Origin: Owenia fusiformis
Taxonomy: Eukaryota; Annelida; Polychaeta; Sabellida; Oweniidae
Reading direction: 5' to 3'
Length of the DNA stretch: 64,000 nt
Assembly (NCBI GenBank): GCA_903813345.2
Contig: CAIIXF020000004.1
Coordinates: 3,429,525-3,493,524, forward strand
In this document: piece after piece, positions 61,329 through 64,000 of the stretch
Layout of the letters: each line of letters opens with the position of its first letter
How positions within the stretch are numbered: position 1 is the first letter of the stretch
The notes under the pieces: generated by a model
Told to the model about the DNA's origin: nothing
The model's input: only the letters and a program-made list of their open reading frames with translations
The model's database searches: none
Position numbers and translations under genes: made by a program

Positions 61329-61672
61329 ATGTACAGTTGTCGAAGATCACACTACTAGAATGAAATAAAATAGTGAATTAGGCTAACTACTATTACCCCA
61401 TGGTTACAATGATATAGATCGAATATTACTTGAAAATATAATTGATATTTGGATCAGGATATCATATTTTAGCAAAGAATTCCCAAACAATCGAATATCA
61501 CTCCTTAAAAAGAGGCAACGCTGGTTGAATGGGGTATGCTATTTAGGATTGGTACTGAATGGGGATGGGACTGCTGTCAACGTATCTATAGTTCGTCAGT
61601 ATAAATACCTCGAAGTTCTATTGTATACCATAGAAAATATAGTCTGGTAACATGCATCCTTGGACTATATAT

Positions 61673-61847
61673 CCCGGTGTAAAAGGGTAGGAGGTCCTAT
61701 CAAATTATGGTCCTACTCTCCATTGATTTATATAGTGACCTAATCACAACTCTTTCCCTTATTATTTTATACACAATCAGGGCCAGTAAGGGCCGTTTGG
61801 AAAGGGGACCATAATCCCCAGGGGACCATAATTTCTTTCACACCGGG
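61673..61847. mobile_element. CCCGGTGTAAAAGG MITE with 9-bp target duplication (175 bp)
   Basis: CCCGGTGTAAAAGGGTAGG at the left and CTTTCACACCGGG at the right are inverted ends. ACTATATAT is repeated exactly on both sides (61664-61672 and 61848-61856). The interior has GGACCATAATTT-type inverted words. It lies upstream of the transposase gene inside the Harbinger. An inverted copy is at 62967-63141 as part of the palindrome. Confidence 0.85.
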
Positions 61848-61994
61848 ACTATATATTCAGGGAGATTATAGTATATTCACTTTTGACACCGGAAATGATC
61901 CAGAGTTTTTTCTTCCAATGTTATCCCATGTTTAGAGACAGAATGTACTATTATTCTATGTTCACGAAATGATATGAGGGGCAAAATAACATAA

Positions 61995-62819
61995 ATCGAT
62001 ATTTCCAAATTACACGACATGAGTGAACAAAATCTTACCTTTTTGAGAAGATATAACTGTTGTGTTACTTCCACAGGAAATGAATGTTATTGTCAAGGTC
62101 ATGGCTTGAGATACGTTTTGTGGATTACGTGCTAAAAAAACGTACTGCGAAACGAAAATTTTCGAATAACGTATCCGTAAACGTAACGAGATACGGATGC
62201 GGATACGTTTTAGCAAACCCGTTGTGCGAAACCTCTCTATTATTAAAATACACCTTCTTGCATAGATTTCACCAAATTATGTATTAATGTAATGAAGACA
62301 TGAACTATATGTTAAAAACAAAGGACATTAAGTAGAGTAGTTATGAAGTATAAAATAAGAATATGATATGCCATTTTAATTGTGATTTGAAATATATTAT
62401 CAAAAGTGCTTTGACTGAAAATTTAGTTTTTGATAGTTGCCCCGGGTCTTCATGCTTTCTGTTGCTATGGCAACCATAACTTCAACGAATCACATCACTT
62501 TGATCTGTAACTTAATATTATATCAATTCAAAATTGTTTAAACATTATTCTGTGCAAGTGTTATGAGGATTGGGTAAAATCTGAAGAAATGCCAGATACT
62601 TTTACCTTATTTATTGATCGCCCTGTGTATTGATATGGCCAATGTGTTGGAGGATACAAATATTAGACAAATCGTATATAAATCGTAGTGAAACATACAC
62701 AATTATGTGACTAAAACATATCAAACATTGCGCTTTCAAGAGCTGGTTGCACATACATTTTATAAACATGCTGAAAAATATCAACGCAATTGAAACATTA
62801 TAAGTTAAGAAATCCGATG
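61995..62819. other. Spacer of the long palindrome: Harbinger end plus gene C intron
   Basis: Holds the right Harbinger TIR (ending 62238), flanking DNA with ACAAATATTAGACAAAT, and from about 62695 the resumed intron of gene C (AATTATGTGACTAAAACATA), which matches gene B at 39560-39720. The match ends where the inverted arm begins. Confidence 0.7.
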
Positions 62820-63485
62820 TTATGTTATTTTGCCCCTCATATCATTTCGTGAACATAGAATAATAGTACATTCTGTCTCTAAACATGGGATAACATTGGA
62901 AGAAAAAACTCTGGATCATTTCCGGTGTCAAAAGTGAATATACTATAATCTCCCTGAATATATAGTCCCGGTGTGAAAGAAATTATGGTCCCCTGGGGAT
63001 TATGGTCCCCTTTCCAAACGGCCCTTACTGGCCCTGATTGTGTATAAAATAATAAGGGAAAGAGTTGTGATTAGGTCACTATATAAATCAATGGAGAGTA
63101 GGACCATAATTTGATAGGACCTCCTACCCTTTTACACCGGGATATATAGTCCAAGGATGCATGTTACCAGACTATATTTTCTATGGTATACAATAGAACT
63201 TCGAGGTATTTATACTGACGAACTATAGATACGTTGACAGCAGTCCCATCCCCATTCAGTACCAATCCTAAATAGCATACCCCATTCAACCAGCGTTGCC
63301 TCTTTTTAAGGAGTGATATTCGATTGTTTGGGAATTCTTTGCTAAAATATGATATCCTGATCCAAATATCAATTATATTTTCAAGTAATATTCGATCTAT
63401 ATCATTGTAACCATGGGGTAATAGTAGTTAGCCTAATTCACTATTTTATTTCATTCTAGTAGTGTGATCTTCGACAACTGTACAT

Positions 63486-64000
63486 ATGGCAGGCATTGAC
63501 CCAGTCACCGCGGCCGCTATTATTGATGACAAGGATGACGAGGAAACACTCCTCCTATATCACTTATTTGAGGAAGATAGGCGTGGTGGTATTAACGCAT
63601 TCAGAATAAATCTGGAAAGTCTATCAAATGAAGAGTGCAGTCTCTTGTTTCGATTTGAAAAAGATGATCTATTCAGGATATCTCAGGTCATGGAGTTACC
63701 AAACGTATTCACTGGTTATAACCGATGTTCGTGTAGTGGCATCGAGGGCTTGTGCCTTTTACTTCGCCGTCTTGTGTACCCAAATCGACTGTGGGACATC
63801 AATGGGATGTTTGGTGTGGATCTGTCGACAACTTCGATTTTGATAAACACAGTGAACAACTACGTGTATGAACATTTTGGACCTCTTTTAACAGAGTTTA
63901 ACCAGCCATGGATGACCATTCCAGATTTACAACGATATGCTCGCGCGATTCAGGCTAAAGATGCCCCTCTTATAAACTGTTACGGTTTTATTGATGGGAC
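63486..64000 (+). CDS. Second Harbinger transposase copy, cut by the window edge
   Basis: ATG 63486 opens the same frame as the transposase at 61328-60270, in inverted orientation, and reaches FIDGT (catalytic D170) at the right edge. The visible 171 codons appear identical to the first copy. It belongs to the palindrome, not to a separate insertion with its own TIR, since the right TIR is not present in the arm. Whether it is a real duplicate depends on whether the palindrome is real. Confidence 0.8.
   Translation, partial: MAGIDPVTAAAIIDDKDDEETLLLYHLFEEDRRGGINAFRINLESLSNEECSLLFRFEKDDLFRISQVMELPNVFTGYNRCSCSGIEGLCLLLRRLVYPNRLWDINGMFGVDLSTTSILINTVNNYVYEHFGPLLTEFNQPWMTIPDLQRYARAIQAKDAPLINCYGFIDG

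Larger units (their letters stand above)
53564..62238. mobile_element. Apparently complete PIF/Harbinger transposon (8.7 kb)
   Basis: Left TIR AGAGAGGTTTCGCACAACG at 53564 and right TIR CGTTGTGCGAAACCTCTCT ending at 62238, with ATT on both sides (53561-53563 and 62239-62241). Subterminal TACGGATACG / CGTATCCGTA words occur at both ends, with a further internal left copy near 53910. The element carries the two genes expected of the superfamily: a Myb/SANT-like gene (plus) and a DDE transposase (minus). It is inserted, with some flanking transposon-like DNA, in the intron of peptide gene C. Confidence 0.85.
60814..64000. repeat. Long palindrome: inverted duplication of the Harbinger transposase end
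   Basis: Positions p and 124814 minus p are complementary from the window edge (64000 with 60814) in to 62820 with 61994, so each visible arm is about 1180 bp and the right arm continues past the edge. I found no mismatch in the parts compared, including the transposase start and the MITE. The spacer is 825 bp and is not palindromic. Confidence 0.88.

Overview
The window looks like AT-rich, repeat-laden genomic DNA of an invertebrate animal, most likely a marine mollusc such as a bivalve. That is an inference from the mix of intron-containing genes with GT..AG sites, PAN/Apple-domain secreted proteins, PIF/Harbinger and mariner DNA transposons, a Polinton/adintovirus-like DNA polymerase and many short inverted-repeat elements. 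No species call is possible from the sequence alone. There are no bacterial operons, and most of the DNA is non-coding.

Layout. (1) 1-3.5 kb: one end of a virus-like mobile element. On the minus strand a C2H2-finger plus family-B DNA polymerase ORF runs off the left edge, preceded by two tightly packed small ORFs (one spliced). On the plus strand a two-exon 175-residue gene diverges from the same compact promoter. (2) 3.5-15.3 kb: non-coding, with tandem repeats, a solo-LTR candidate, GTAGCCAG-type inverted-repeat elements and an 853-bp near-perfect fold-back element with a 5-bp target duplication. (3) 15.4-19.4 kb: a complete five-exon host gene for a secreted protein with three PAN/Apple modules. 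(4) 20.2-53.1 kb plus 62.6-62.8 kb: a head-to-tail array of three paralogous genes (called A, B, C here). Each has a TATA promoter, a non-coding first exon, a signal-peptide exon, a proline-rich peptide exon preceded by a basic cleavage site, and a last exon ending in an acidic tail. This appears to be an uncharacterised family of processed secreted peptides. Gene B carries a duplicated peptide exon. Gene C is interrupted. (5) 53.56-62.24 kb: an apparently complete 8.7-kb PIF/Harbinger transposon inserted in the intron of gene C. It has matching TIRs, an ATT target duplication, a three-exon Myb/SANT-like gene and a convergent, intact 352-residue DDE transposase. A 2.2-kb non-autonomous relative with the same TIRs lies at 46.26-48.44 kb. 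(6) 62.82 kb to the end: an apparently perfect inverted copy of the transposase end of this Harbinger element, forming a long palindrome with an 825-bp spacer. It is either a fold-back rearrangement or an assembly artefact.

How parts relate. The three peptide genes share promoters, intron sequence and 3' exons, so the array grew by segmental duplication of roughly 10-18-kb units. The units have since been enlarged by insertions: a 1.9-kb TIR element and a 22-bp minisatellite in gene A intron 1; paired TIR elements in gene B intron 1; a deleted mariner in the last intron of gene B; and the Harbinger in gene C. All gene models are read by eye from codons and splice motifs. None was confirmed by transcript or database search.
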